A DNA stretch of 64,000 bases from positions 277,682 through 341,681 of the forward strand of contig LGYU01000008.1 of NCBI GenBank assembly GCA_001302245.1, in the 5' to 3' direction. Under the pieces are notes generated by a model. The model had not been told where the DNA came from. It did not search any database and was given only the letters and a program-made list of their open reading frames with translations. The position numbers and the translations under genes are program-made. This DNA is from Chitinophagaceae bacterium PMP191F. GTDB lineage: Bacteria; Bacteroidota; Bacteroidia; Chitinophagales; Chitinophagaceae. Of the stretch, positions 17,402-26,342 are shown one piece after another; position 1 is the first letter of the stretch, and each line of letters starts with the position of its first letter.

Positions 17402-20134
17402 ATGCAGCGTACGTTTACTTCCAGCTTTACTCTATTGATTTTGGCTTTGTTTTTGGCTAGTTCTGCCAGGTCCCAGGTAAAAACTGATACAATTCCCACT
17501 ACAATAGATCCCGAACTGGAGGCCCTCAGCACATCAAAGGTGCCCCATGAATATGTTATTGCAGGCATAAAGGTTACCGGTACGCTGCGCTATGATGAGC
17601 AACTGCTGATTTCCATTGCAGGCTTCAACGTAGGCGATAAAGTAGTAATACCCGGGGGCGACAACTTCAGCAAGGCGATTACCAATCTCTGGAACCAGCA
17701 CCTGTTTTCTAACGTACAGATATACTTTACCAAATTGCAAGGTACCAACCTGTATGTTGAGATTCACGTAACAGAGCGTCCCGGATTGTCCAAATACTAT
17801 ATGAAGGGCGTACGTAAATCTGAAAGTGATGATCTGCGCGGAAAAACCGGTCTTGTTGCAGGACGTGCGGTAACTGAAAATACCAAACGTGCTGCTATTG
17901 ACGCCATTCAGAAATATTATACTGAAAAAGGATTCCAGAGTGCCAGTGTACGTATTGAAGAAGTACCCGATCCTTCGTTGCCCAACTCGGTAATACTGAA
18001 CTTTTATATTGAGAAAGGACACAAAGTGCGTATAGACGGTGTGAACTTTTATGGTAATGAGAATGTAAGTGGCCTGAAGCTGAAAAAGCAGATGAAAGGC
18101 ACCAAGGAAATGACCAAGCTGACGTTGTATCCTTCACACGAACAGAGCCCTTACGGTGAAAACCCCCAGCCCTCTTTTAAAGAATACCTGAAAGATGCCG
18201 GGTTTTTATCAGTTACCAAAACCAAAGATTTCCTCGATCCTTATTTTCGCTTCAAACTCTTCAGTTCTGCCAAGTACAACGAGAAGAAGTATATAGAGGA
18301 TAAAGAAAAGGTACTGGATTACTATAACTCTATTGGTTTCCGTGACGCAACCATCGTTGCAGATACACAATATTATAATAAGAAGGGTAACCTTAAAATT
18401 GACCTGAAAGTAAGCGAAGGAAGACAGTACTATTTTGGTAACATTGCCTGGAAAGGTAATACCAAGTATTCTGACTCTATCCTTACCTTCCTGCTGGGTA
18501 TCAAAAAAGGTGATATCTATAACCTGGAAACCCTGAACAAAAAACTGGGTAAAGGACAAATGAGTCCCGAAGGTGGTGACATCAGTGGTTACTATATGGA
18601 CGATGGTTACCTGTTTTTTCGTGTAGACCCTGTTGAAACAGCGGTATATAATGACACCATCGATTTTGAGATACGTATGGTGGAAGGTCCGCAGGCTACT
18701 ATTAAAAACGTAACCATTGCTGGTAACGAAAAAACGAAAGAGCACGTTATTCGTCGTGAGCTGCGTACGCTGCCCGGCGATAAATTCAGTCGCTCAGACC
18801 TGGTGCGCTCCAATCGTGAGATTGCGCAGTTAGGTTTCTTCAACCAGGAAAAAATTGGTATCACACCTGTACCTAACCCTGATGATGGTACGGTAGATAT
18901 TAACTACACTGTAGAAGAGAAATCTTCTGACCAGCTGGAGCTGAGTGCCGGTTGGGGTGGTGGTATCGGTTTGACAGGTACACTGGGTGTATCATTCAAC
19001 AACTTCTCTATACGCAATATATTAAAGAGGTCTGCATGGGATCCATTACCCACAGGTGATGGTCAGAAACTGAGTCTGCGTGTGCAGTCAAACGGTCGTG
19101 CATACCAGTCGTACAACTTCTCATTTACCGAACCCTGGCTGGGTGGTAAAAAGCGCAACTCGCTTACCGTTAGTGCGTACAAAAGCGTATTCCGTACCGG
19201 TGGTATCGGATCAGATGGCCGCTATTTCTACAGCGATACCAATCGCCTGAAGAACTTTGGTGTAAGTGTTGCCCTGGGTAAACAGCTGAAATGGCCTGAT
19301 GACTATTTTACATTGGTATACTCATTAAGCTATACGCAATACAAACTGATCAACTATCCGTTGTTCACTTCCGATTTCAGAAACGGAACGTCCAACAACT
19401 TCAGCTTTAAAATTGCACTGAGCCGCAACTCTGCAGGTCCAAACCCCATCTATCCTGTAAGCGGTTCTAACTTTATGACCAGCCTGCAGCTGACGCCGCC
19501 ATATTCATTGATCAATACCAGCATTACCAATAAGGACAGTTATAAACTGCCGGAATACCATAAATGGCGTTTCAATGCAGAATGGTTCATTCCTATCGGT
19601 AAAGGTATGGGTGAAGACAAAAGCCACCAGTTTGTGCTGAGAGCGGCTGCCAAATATGGTTTCATTGGCCGTTACAACAGCAAGCTGAACTTCTCACCCT
19701 TCGAACGTTTCCAGGTGGGTGATGCCGGTTTGGCAAATGGTAGTTATGTATTGGGTTATGATATCATTGCACACCGTGGTTACCCGGTGTATGAAAGTTC
19801 AGATCCCAAAGTGAATCCCGATCAGCAGAGCGCCAGCATGTATTTTACCATGTTCAACAAGTATACTCTTGAACTGAGATATCCTTTTGCTACTAACCCC
19901 AGCAGCACCATCTATGCTACAGCATGGTTTGAAGCAGCCAACGGATGGTATGATTATAAAAGTTATAATCCTTTCCGTTTGCGCAGAAGTGCGGGTGTTG
20001 GTATGCGCTTCTTCCTGCCAATGTTCGGTTTGCTTGGATTTGACTATGGTGTAGGCTTTGATCGCCTTACTCCCGGTAACAGGCTGCGCGATGCAACACG
20101 CTTTACCTTTATGTTGGGTTATGAACCTGAATAA
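17402..20134 (+). CDS. bamA: Outer-membrane protein assembly factor BamA
   Basis: A 910-residue core subunit of the beta-barrel assembly machine. A signal peptide ends at ARSQ (residue 24). Residues about 55-480 contain five POTRA domains, recognisable by repeated segments such as VDGVNFYGNENV and IKNVTIAGNEKT, and the rest is the 16-strand barrel with the sequence GFDRLTPGNRLRD and a C-terminal strand FTFMLGYEPE. The length is typical of Bacteroidota BamA. ATG 17402 places the signal peptide correctly; a TTG eight codons earlier is less likely. Two Skp/OmpH genes follow, so the locus encodes barrel biogenesis. Confidence 0.95.
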   Translation: MQRTFTSSFTLLILALFLASSARSQVKTDTIPTTIDPELEALSTSKVPHEYVIAGIKVTGTLRYDEQLLISIAGFNVGDKVVIPGGDNFSKAITNLWNQHLFSNVQIYFTKLQGTNLYVEIHVTERPGLSKYYMKGVRKSESDDLRGKTGLVAGRAVTENTKRAAIDAIQKYYTEKGFQSASVRIEEVPDPSLPNSVILNFYIEKGHKVRIDGVNFYGNENVSGLKLKKQMKGTKEMTKLTLYPSHEQSPYGENPQPSFKEYLKDAGFLSVTKTKDFLDPYFRFKLFSSAKYNEKKYIEDKEKVLDYYNSIGFRDATIVADTQYYNKKGNLKIDLKVSEGRQYYFGNIAWKGNTKYSDSILTFLLGIKKGDIYNLETLNKKLGKGQMSPEGGDISGYYMDDGYLFFRVDPVETAVYNDTIDFEIRMVEGPQATIKNVTIAGNEKTKEHVIRRELRTLPGDKFSRSDLVRSNREIAQLGFFNQEKIGITPVPNPDDGTVDINYTVEEKSSDQLELSAGWGGGIGLTGTLGVSFNNFSIRNILKRSAWDPLPTGDGQKLSLRVQSNGRAYQSYNFSFTEPWLGGKKRNSLTVSAYKSVFRTGGIGSDGRYFYSDTNRLKNFGVSVALGKQLKWPDDYFTLVYSLSYTQYKLINYPLFTSDFRNGTSNNFSFKIALSRNSAGPNPIYPVSGSNFMTSLQLTPPYSLINTSITNKDSYKLPEYHKWRFNAEWFIPIGKGMGEDKSHQFVLRAAAKYGFIGRYNSKLNFSPFERFQVGDAGLANGSYVLGYDIIAHRGYPVYESSDPKVNPDQQSASMYFTMFNKYTLELRYPFATNPSSTIYATAWFEAANGWYDYKSYNPFRLRRSAGVGMRFFLPMFGLLGFDYGVGFDRLTPGNRLRDATRFTFMLGYEPE

Positions 20135-20182
20135 TGTGTAAATTTCCAATGCATTGAATTACGAACCATTAAAATTTTGAAT

Positions 20183-20713
20183 ATGAAAAAGCTAATATAC
20201 GTGGCGGTATGTACGCTATTACTGGCTGCCGGTTTGTTAAGCACTACTGCTGTACAGGCACAACGCTATGCCATTGTAGATACCAAGTATATACTGGATA
20301 AAATGCCAGACTATACTGAAGCACAGAAAAAGCTGAACCAGTTCAGCGAATTGTGGCAAAAAGAAATAGACGATAAACAGGCTGTACTGGATAAAATGTA
20401 TAAGGATTTTGAGGCTGAACAGGTAATGCTGAGCGACGTACTGAAAAAGAAAAGAGAAGATGAATTGTTTGTACGGGAAAAAGAACTCAGGGACCTGCAG
20501 CGCAAACGCTTTGGTTTTGAAGGAGATTTATTCAAAAAAAGGCAGGAACTGGTAAAACCCATACAGGACAGGGTTTACGACGCTATTAAAAAACTGGCTG
20601 TTAACAGACAGTACGACTTTATTTTGGATAAAAGTGAAGGAATTACCGTTATCTTTGCCGACCCCAAGCTGGACCGTAGCGAAGATATACTGAAAGACCT
20701 GGGTGTTAAATAA
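20183..20713 (+). CDS. OmpH/Skp-family periplasmic chaperone, first copy
   Basis: A 176-residue exported protein with a signal peptide ending in VQAQ. The remainder is the OmpH/Skp fold: short beta start (YAIVDTKYIL), a long charged coiled coil (residues about 45-125, rich in Lys, Glu, Gln) and a closing beta region (YDFILDKSEG). Skp proteins hold unfolded outer-membrane proteins in the periplasm for BamA. ATG 20183 is 48 bases after bamA, so co-transcription is likely. It diverges from the second copy, mainly in its C-terminus. Confidence 0.92.
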   Translation: MKKLIYVAVCTLLLAAGLLSTTAVQAQRYAIVDTKYILDKMPDYTEAQKKLNQFSELWQKEIDDKQAVLDKMYKDFEAEQVMLSDVLKKKREDELFVREKELRDLQRKRFGFEGDLFKKRQELVKPIQDRVYDAIKKLAVNRQYDFILDKSEGITVIFADPKLDRSEDILKDLGVK

Positions 20714-20828
20714 AGGTGAAAGCAGAAAGGGCAAAACAACTATTTATAGTATTTTTTCAACTTAAAACAAAAATAAACGCCTTACTCAAAGCAGCAGATA
20801 AGGCCTTTGGTTGACCTTAATAACAAAA

Positions 20829-21416
20829 ATGAAACGCATGAAAAATTTGTTCACAGCAATGTTGTTTGTCCTGGGGCTGCTGATGGTGGCTGGTCAGGTA
20901 AGTGCTCAAACTAAATTTGGTTACATTAGCCTGCAGGAACTGATCACTGCAATGCCTGAGTATAAAAAAGCTGAAGCTGATATGGGCGACTACCGTAAAG
21001 CGCTTGGTCAGCAGGGTGATGAGTACCAGAGAGAGCTGGCTAGAAAAGACAGTATCTTTTCTGCTGACTCTACCAAATGGACTGCCATCCAGAAAGATCT
21101 GAAAAGAAAAGAATTCAACGAATTATACCTGAAGGTGATGAACTTCAACCAACAGGCCCAGAATATGGTAAACCAGAAAGAAGAAGAATTGCTGGAACCC
21201 ATTCAACAGAAAGCCATTCAGACCACACAGGCTGTAGCTAAAGAAAACGGCTATACTTATGTGTTCCCTAAAGAACAGCTGATCGCTTATCCTGCCGGTG
21301 ATGACCTGCTTCCGCTGGTGGCTAAAAAGCTGAATGTTACAATTCCTGCTAAAGGTGCTGCTGCTCCGCCTGCCGGAGGCGCTGCTCCTGCCAACAAGCC
21401 TGCTGGTAAACAGTAA
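20829..21416 (+). CDS. OmpH/Skp-family periplasmic chaperone, second copy
   Basis: A 195-residue paralogue of the preceding gene. Signal peptide ends in VSAQ, then FGYISLQELI, a coiled-coil body (about residues 45-120), the beta region YTYVFPKEQL, and a low-complexity Ala/Pro/Gly tail (PPAGGAAPANKPAGKQ) absent from the first copy. ATG 20829 or 20838 both fit. It is followed by a strong terminator, ending the uppS-bamA-ompH-ompH unit. Confidence 0.92.
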   Translation: MKRMKNLFTAMLFVLGLLMVAGQVSAQTKFGYISLQELITAMPEYKKAEADMGDYRKALGQQGDEYQRELARKDSIFSADSTKWTAIQKDLKRKEFNELYLKVMNFNQQAQNMVNQKEEELLEPIQQKAIQTTQAVAKENGYTYVFPKEQLIAYPAGDDLLPLVAKKLNVTIPAKGAAAPPAGGAAPANKPAGKQ

Positions 21417-21442
21417 TTGCTGAATAACAGATAGAATATTGA

Positions 21443-21473
21443 CCGCTTCATGTTCAACATGAAGCGGTTTTTT
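21443..21473 (+). terminator. Intrinsic terminator after ompH
   Basis: ccgcttcatg (21443-21452) pairs with catgaagcgg (21458-21467) around ttcaa, followed by six T (21468-21473). A textbook rho-independent terminator 26 bases after the stop. Confidence 0.92.
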
Positions 21474-21516
21474 ATTGGTCATAACACTGGATAGGCAGTA
21501 TCATCAGTTCAATCTG

Positions 21517-21524
21517 TACTTTTG
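21517..21524 (+). promoter_or_regulatory. -7 element of murI, next to the start codon
   Basis: TACTTTTG is an exact TAnnTTTG match. Only four bases separate it from the murI ATG, so the mRNA would be essentially leaderless. It also argues against the longer in-frame start at 21475. Confidence 0.6.
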
Positions 21525-21528
21525 TATT

Positions 21529-22344
21529 ATGCAACCTATTGGCATCTTCGATTCCGGTTATGGCGGTCTTACCGTAATGAAAGAAATACTGAAAAAGCTG
21601 CCGCAATACGATTATATCTATTTAGGTGATAACGCGCGGGCACCCTATGGTATACGTTCTTTTGATACGGTATATCGTTATACCCTGCAATGTGTGGAGT
21701 GGTTTTTTCAGCAGCAATGCCCACTGGTGATCCTGGCCTGTAATACAGCCTCTGCAAAGGCCCTGCGTACTATTCAGCAGCATGACCTGCCGGCACGCTA
21801 TCCCAACAAAAGAGTTCTGGGTGTAATACGGCCTACTACAGAGATCATCGGTTCATTTACCAACAGCAATAAAGTAGGAGTGCTTGCCACTAAAGGCACA
21901 GTACAATCTGAGTCGTATCTTATTGAGATCAAAAAATTTTTTCCGCAGATTGCCGTGTACCAGGAAGCTTGCCCAATGTGGGTGCCATTGATAGAGAACA
22001 ACGAGCATAACGGGCCAGGCGCAGATTACTTTGTAAAGAAACACCTCAACGGCATTTTGCAAAAGGATGCAGGTATAGATGTGCTTTTGCTGGCCTGTAC
22101 GCATTATCCTTTGCTGAAAGATAAGATTATGGAACAACTGCCCACAGGAGTTATTTTGCTGTCGCAGGGCGAAATTGTGGCCAACAGCCTGACGGATTAC
22201 CTGCAGCGCCACCCGGAAATAGAAACGCAGTGCAGCAAGGGCGGCAGCCGTGCTTTTTATACCACTGATTCGGCTGAAGACTTTGATAACCAGGCGACTA
22301 TTTTCTTTGAGCAACCCTTACAATCGCAACATCTTGCGCTGTAA
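21529..22344 (+). CDS. murI: Glutamate racemase
   Basis: A 271-residue cytosolic enzyme that makes D-glutamate for peptidoglycan. The N-terminal IGIFDSGYGG (Asp8-Ser9), first catalytic cysteine motif L-A-C-N-T-A-S-A and second L-A-C-T-H-Y-P-L-L are all present. Length is normal. The gene follows the ompH terminator with its own promoter and closes the envelope locus. Confidence 0.97.
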   Translation: MQPIGIFDSGYGGLTVMKEILKKLPQYDYIYLGDNARAPYGIRSFDTVYRYTLQCVEWFFQQQCPLVILACNTASAKALRTIQQHDLPARYPNKRVLGVIRPTTEIIGSFTNSNKVGVLATKGTVQSESYLIEIKKFFPQIAVYQEACPMWVPLIENNEHNGPGADYFVKKHLNGILQKDAGIDVLLLACTHYPLLKDKIMEQLPTGVILLSQGEIVANSLTDYLQRHPEIETQCSKGGSRAFYTTDSAEDFDNQATIFFEQPLQSQHLAL

Positions 22345-22409
22345 AAAACCCATTGTGATAAAATCAGGGAAATTTGTGGATAACAGTACCAACATAACCG
22401 GGATTGTAT

Positions 22410-22417
22410 TACCTTTG
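22410..22417 (+). promoter_or_regulatory. -7 element of rpmH
   Basis: TACCTTTG is an exact TAnnTTTG match 105 bases before rpmH, leaving a leader of about 100 bases. The leader has no clear hairpin. Confidence 0.55.
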
Positions 22418-22522
22418 CCGTCCTTTCACAATCCTTTGGGTGTGGTGACCCGTAGGGCTGAATGAAACCCTGGTTCGTTTCTCCCGAACCGCATTTCAAA
22501 AAAAGTGAAAAAAGAATAAGCA

Positions 22523-22678
22523 ATGAAACGTACATTCCAACCGCATCGTCGTCGTCGTAAAACAGTTCATGGTTTTCGTAAACGTATGGAAACTGCCAAC
22601 GGACGCAAAGTGCTGGCCAGCCGTCGTAAAAAAGGACGTAAAAAGCTGACCGTTTCTGACGAGAGGAAACTGAAATAA
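22523..22678 (+). CDS. rpmH: 50S ribosomal protein bL34
   Basis: A 51-residue, highly basic protein with the invariant start [13 protein letters not shown] and the core [20 protein letters not shown], ending [12 protein letters not shown] followed by a short tail RKLK. bL34 is a small protein of the large subunit. It precedes rnpA and yidD in the usual order. Confidence 0.98.
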   Translation: MKRTFQPHRRRRKTVHGFRKRMETANGRKVLASRRKKGRKKLTVSDERKLK

Positions 22679-22722
22679 ACCTGTTTCCCTTAACCGGGAA
22701 AATGGCTTACATACATAATTTG

Positions 22723-22755
22723 ATAGCTCCGCGGCATGCCCGGGAGCTATTTTAG
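22723..22755 (+). terminator. Terminator between rpmH and rnpA, merging with the rnpA promoter
   Basis: atagctcc (22723-22730) pairs with ggagctat (22743-22750), followed by TTTA. The T-tract runs straight into the rnpA -7 element at 22753. Confidence 0.6.
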
Positions 22756-22760
22756 TTTTG
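22753..22760 (+). promoter_or_regulatory. -7 element of rnpA, next to the start codon
   Basis: TAGTTTTG is an exact TAnnTTTG match five bases before the rnpA ATG, predicting a leaderless message. It supports ATG 22766 rather than the longer in-frame start at 22736. Confidence 0.6.
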
Positions 22761-22765
22761 CAACT

Positions 22766-23173
22766 ATGCCTGCAACATTTACACTGGGAAAGCTGGAGCG
22801 GCTTAAACGCCGTAAGGTCATTGATCAATTGTTCAGTGAAGGAAAGGCATATACCGTGTTTCCGTTGCGGGTACAATATCTTTTCTCTGGGTTGCCGGAT
22901 GCCGTACCGTTACAGGCTGGATTTACAGCCAGTGGCCGGAATTTTAAAAAGGCTGTGGATCGTAATCGTATTAAACGCCTGATGCGTGAGGCTTACCGGT
23001 TGCAGAAAAATCCTTTACAGGAACAGCTTTTGCAGAAACAAAAACAACTGGGATTGTTCTTTATTTATACAGGACGCGAGTTACCCGATTATACCCTGGT
23101 GAATGAGAAGATAGCTGTAATTTTGAAAAGACTAACACAGGTGGTGCATGAAAGTTCTGCTAAGAATACTTAG
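22766..23173 (+). CDS. rnpA: Ribonuclease P protein component
   Basis: A 135-residue basic protein that assists the RNase P RNA in cutting 5' leaders from pre-tRNA. The RNR motif region [18 protein letters not shown] is present at about residues 60-78, and the N-terminal [15 protein letters not shown] and FTASGRNF match the family. Its last 26 bases overlap yidD, suggesting translational coupling. Confidence 0.96.
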   Translation: MPATFTLGKLERLKRRKVIDQLFSEGKAYTVFPLRVQYLFSGLPDAVPLQAGFTASGRNFKKAVDRNRIKRLMREAYRLQKNPLQEQLLQKQKQLGLFFIYTGRELPDYTLVNEKIAVILKRLTQVVHESSAKNT

Positions 23174-23378
23174 TCTGCCATTTCTAATACTTATTAAGTT
23201 TTATCAATGGGTCATTTCTCCCGTTATAGGACCCAAGTGCCGCTATACACCTACCTGCTCACATTACGCGGCAGAAGCATTGAAAAAACATGGCGTGTTT
23301 AAAGGGTTGTGGCTTGCTGTAAAAAGGATCAGCCGTTGTCATCCCTGGGGTGGGCATGGCTATGATCCGGTGCCATAA
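23148..23378 (+). CDS. yidD: Membrane protein insertion efficiency factor YidD
   Basis: A 76-residue protein with the family signature [20 protein letters not shown], then [10 protein letters not shown] and the ending [14 protein letters not shown]. YidD assists YidC-dependent insertion of inner-membrane proteins; an N-terminal amphipathic or membrane helix (residues 1-22) anchors it. Overlaps the end of rnpA by 26 bases. Confidence 0.96.
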   Translation: MKVLLRILSLPFLILIKFYQWVISPVIGPKCRYTPTCSHYAAEALKKHGVFKGLWLAVKRISRCHPWGGHGYDPVP

Positions 23379-23422
23379 AGAAGGCGTAAAAAATACATAA
23401 GAATAAAAAGCTCAAAAAGAAA

Positions 23423-23500
23423 ATGTGCAAATTTGCGAACGCGCGGATGATTGCTTCATCCATGTTTATAAAACACTTGTACATCTGCAAATTTGCACAT
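23423..23500. repeat. Nested inverted repeat between convergent genes
   Basis: atgtgcaaatttgc (23423-23436) and gcaaatttgcacat (23487-23500) are exact reverse complements, 50 bases apart. Inside lies a second hairpin, ggatga-ttgct-tcatcc (23445-23461). It sits between yidD and a leftward lipoprotein gene, so a bidirectional terminator is likely. A related element is at 34981-35063. Confidence 0.75.
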
Positions 23501-23507
23501 CCAATAA

Positions 23508-24119
23508 TTACTTCGTCATACGTTTGATCATCTCATCCAGTGACTCACGTTTCTGAGCTACAGTGAGGAATTTATAGATCTCAGGTGCTTTACCATCTTT
23601 ATCTACTTCAACGGAATAAGGGATCGCTTTGTAAGGATTCAGTACAGACCCGGTGCTATTGGCAGATAATTTTTTTATGCTGCCGGGTACCAGGAAGTAT
23701 GTTTTCTTTTCGTCGCTTACATTTTGACCGCTGATAAACTGTTTGGTGCTATCAATGATGTGTTCCAGTTGTTCGGTGCTGATGGAAGTAGGCATACCAG
23801 ACTGACCGAAGTTTACCAGGTTACCCAGCAGGGTATCATTCTTCAGGTTCAGAACATACAAACCCTGGTCAGGCAGATCATATGTTTTGCTGCCATCGGT
23901 GCTTTTTACAGTAATAGTTACTTTATCAGAGCCGGAAAAAGTAAGCTCCTGCTCATTGTGTTGAGTGCCGGGAATAAAATTGATCACTTTAGGATCTGCG
24001 GGGTCAACCTGAATTTTACCGCTGGACATCACTACTACTTTTTTACCGCTGCCACCAGATGAACAGGCTGCAAACAGCAGTGTAGTAGCGAGTACAGTAA
24101 ACAATGATAATAATTTCAT
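23508..24119 (-). CDS. Lipoprotein of unknown function
   Basis: A 203-residue exported lipoprotein with lipobox L-F-A-A-C (Cys19) followed by Ser/Gly residues, which suggests transport to the outer membrane. The rest is beta-rich with ITVKSTDGSKTYDLPDQGLYVLNL and ends in a helix (VAQKRESLDEMIKRMTK). I recognise no family. Single gene, ended by the nested repeat at 23423-23500. Confidence 0.82.
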   Translation of the reverse strand: MKLLSLFTVLATTLLFAACSSGGSGKKVVVMSSGKIQVDPADPKVINFIPGTQHNEQELTFSGSDKVTITVKSTDGSKTYDLPDQGLYVLNLKNDTLLGNLVNFGQSGMPTSISTEQLEHIIDSTKQFISGQNVSDEKKTYFLVPGSIKKLSANSTGSVLNPYKAIPYSVEVDKDGKAPEIYKFLTVAQKRESLDEMIKRMTK

Positions 24120-24222
24120 GTGTGCAAATTTGATTAGTTAGATAAAGGAAGGTTATAAAAAAGCAATCCCGGTTTTATGTACCCGGGATTGCAAAGAAAA
24201 ACATTTTTCTGGCTAATGCCAG

Positions 24223-24825
24223 TTATGCTGCAGCAAAACGTTCTGCCACTTTATCCCAGTTTACTACATTCCAGAATGCAGCCAGGTAATCCGGGCGTTT
24301 GTTCTGGTATTTCAGGTAGTAAGCATGTTCCCAAACATCAACACCCAGAACAGGAGTGCCTTTTACTTCGGCTACATCCATCAGGGGATTGTCTTGGTTA
24401 GGGGTAGAAGTAATTTCCAGTTTGCCATCTTTTACAATGAGCCATGCCCAGCCACTACCAAAACGTGTGGCACCGGCAGTATTGAACTTTTCTTTGAACG
24501 TATCAAATGAACCAAAAGCGGCATTGATAGCGTCGGCCAGTTTACCGGTAGGAGCGCCGCCTGCTTTGGGTGCCAGGCTTTCCCAGAAGAAAGTATGGTT
24601 CCAGTGGCCGCCGCCGTTGTTGCGAACAGCAGGGCTGATGCTGCCGGCTGCTTTTACCAGTTCTTCCAGCGATTTATTTTCATTAGGTGTACCTGCAATG
24701 GCTTTATTCAGGTTATCAACATAAGCCTGGTGGTGTTTGCCGTGGTGAATCTGCATCGTCAATGTGTCAATGTGCGGCTCCAGTGCATCGTGTGCATAAG
24801 GCAGCGCAGGTAATGTGAATGCCAT
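24223..24825 (-). CDS. Superoxide dismutase, Mn/Fe type
   Basis: A 200-residue cytosolic enzyme that converts superoxide to oxygen and peroxide. Metal ligands are His27 (IHHGKHH), His77 (HWNH), Asp163 and His167 (DVWEHAYY). Gly73 together with Gln144 is the arrangement usually seen in manganese enzymes rather than iron ones, though Bacteroidota enzymes can use either metal. Length is standard. It has its own promoter. Confidence 0.97.
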   Translation of the reverse strand: MAFTLPALPYAHDALEPHIDTLTMQIHHGKHHQAYVDNLNKAIAGTPNENKSLEELVKAAGSISPAVRNNGGGHWNHTFFWESLAPKAGGAPTGKLADAINAAFGSFDTFKEKFNTAGATRFGSGWAWLIVKDGKLEITSTPNQDNPLMDVAEVKGTPVLGVDVWEHAYYLKYQNKRPDYLAAFWNVVNWDKVAERFAAA

Positions 24826-24888
24826 AGCTATAAAGTTTTAAAATGTTTAATAAAAAATGTGTTGTGGCCGGGCCACATATAAGGATAA

Positions 24889-24919
24889 CAAATGTACAGG
24901 TGATTGGTTGATTGTCCAA
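24889..24919 (-). promoter_or_regulatory. Promoter of superoxide dismutase
   Basis: On the minus strand TACATTTG (24889-24896) matches TAnnTTTG and a TTG lies 20 bases upstream (24917-24919). The leader would be about 60 bases. Confidence 0.6.
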
Positions 24920-25100
24920 CTTTAAACCCTTGCGTATTACGGAATTAGTACAAACTGGTGGCCCGGTTTTTTTGACCGCCGGTACCACTTAACCGGTTTT
25001 TAATCCTGCTGCTATACAGCATCTGGCTTACGAGGGCTAAACGGAGTTCATACAAAGGTCACAATCCGGAGGCAGGCCTTTACTGTAGCGCATTTGCCGG

Positions 25101-25538
25101 TTATCTGCGTTCGCGGAAAAAGCTTTTCATTAATTCAGCGCATTCTTCTTTTAATATACCTTTTACAATTTCTGTTTTAGGATGAAAAGGCCAGTTGTTT
25201 TCAGTTACTCTTTTGTACCCGTTCTTTTCATCGTCAGCACCCCATACAATTTTGGTGATCTTACTCCAGTATAAAGCTCCTGTACACATCAGGCAGGGCT
25301 CTACAGTAATATACATAGTAGCATCAGGCAGATATTTACTGCCCAGGTAATTAAATGCAGAAGTAAGAGCAATGATCTCTGCATGTGCCGTGGGGTCTGT
25401 AAGTTTTTCTACCTGGTTGTAGCCACGCGCAATGATCTTTTCGTTCATTACAATTACTGCCCCTACAGGAACCTCTCCATCTTCGTATGCTTTTCGGGCT
25501 TCTTTCAGCGCCTGTTGCATAAAATACTCATCAGTCAT
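25101..25538 (-). CDS. tadA: tRNA-specific adenosine deaminase
   Basis: A 145-residue zinc deaminase of the TadA type, which converts A34 to inosine in tRNA-Arg(ACG). Zinc-binding and catalytic motifs are His52-Ala-Glu54 and Pro81-Cys82-x-x-Cys85. The N-terminus MTDEYFMQQALKEARKA is typical. A guanine deaminase-like specificity cannot be fully excluded. It follows the metallopeptidase-like gene by 18 bases. Confidence 0.9.
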   Translation of the reverse strand: MTDEYFMQQALKEARKAYEDGEVPVGAVIVMNEKIIARGYNQVEKLTDPTAHAEIIALTSAFNYLGSKYLPDATMYITVEPCLMCTGALYWSKITKIVWGADDEKNGYKRVTENNWPFHPKTEIVKGILKEECAELMKSFFRERR

Positions 25539-25556
25539 AGAATGGGAACTTAAATG

Positions 25557-26327
25557 CTATTGGTTGCGTTGCTGGTACCAGGCCATCATTTCTGCTTCAA
25601 TAACCTGCGCTGCTGATGTATCTTTTAATACGGATTCATACGTCCACTTTTTTACATCCATGCAATACATTATCAGTAACCAGTTTTTATAATAGGAAAT
25701 GCTGGTGCCTGTACCGTCTGCAAAGTTAATCCAGCCATTGTTATCTGTTTGCAATACTGACTGTAGTCTTGTAATATTTGTCTGCAGGTTTTGCTGTTCT
25801 GCCCCGGTACGGGCAATATATTCGGGATAACCTTCCCATTTCCAGGCCGGAATGCCTGCGACAGGATTTGATTTCAATAGCCCCCACCTGCTGAACTGCA
25901 AACAATGAACTGCCTCGTGGGTCAATAACTGTGTAAGATTCCATTTATAACCACGGAGTTCAACAAAATTGTTGTTATAATGCGCGTTACCTGCCAGTAC
26001 AACCTTATCATAAAAGCCCCATCCAAAAGCTGCGCCCTGTAGCGATTGTACCAACAATGGATATATTGAGCCATCATTCAGACAAATGTCTATGTGATGA
26101 TCTTGTTTATACAGCTCACTTTTTTTGAGATTGCCAGTAACTGTATCCAGTTGTTGTAGCAGGATGGGATTGATGGATGCAGTATGATAGTAAATAGTGT
26201 AATTTTTATAAATTACTTTATTGGCATATAGTGTTGAAGGATTCAATAATATGCCTGCCAGCAGCAGAACGATCACTATGAATACTGCTGTAATGCGCAA
26301 TGACCATTTTCTAATTTGTTTTTTCAT
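25557..26327 (-). CDS. Membrane-anchored HExxH metallopeptidase-like protein
   Basis: A 256-residue protein with an N-terminal membrane helix (residues about 10-30) and a periplasmic domain. It contains H-E-A-V-H (about residues 138-142) and, some 25 residues later, W-E-G-Y-P-E-Y-I, whose glutamate could be the third zinc ligand of a gluzincin. I do not recognise the family; related Bacteroidota proteins are annotated as hypothetical. Its genomic company (XRE regulator upstream, tadA downstream, both within 20 bases) suggests an operon but no role. Confidence 0.75.
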   Translation of the reverse strand: MKKQIRKWSLRITAVFIVIVLLLAGILLNPSTLYANKVIYKNYTIYYHTASINPILLQQLDTVTGNLKKSELYKQDHHIDICLNDGSIYPLLVQSLQGAAFGWGFYDKVVLAGNAHYNNNFVELRGYKWNLTQLLTHEAVHCLQFSRWGLLKSNPVAGIPAWKWEGYPEYIARTGAEQQNLQTNITRLQSVLQTDNNGWINFADGTGTSISYYKNWLLIMYCMDVKKWTYESVLKDTSAAQVIEAEMMAWYQQRNQ

Positions 26328-26342
26328 AGTGCTGCCTGATTG

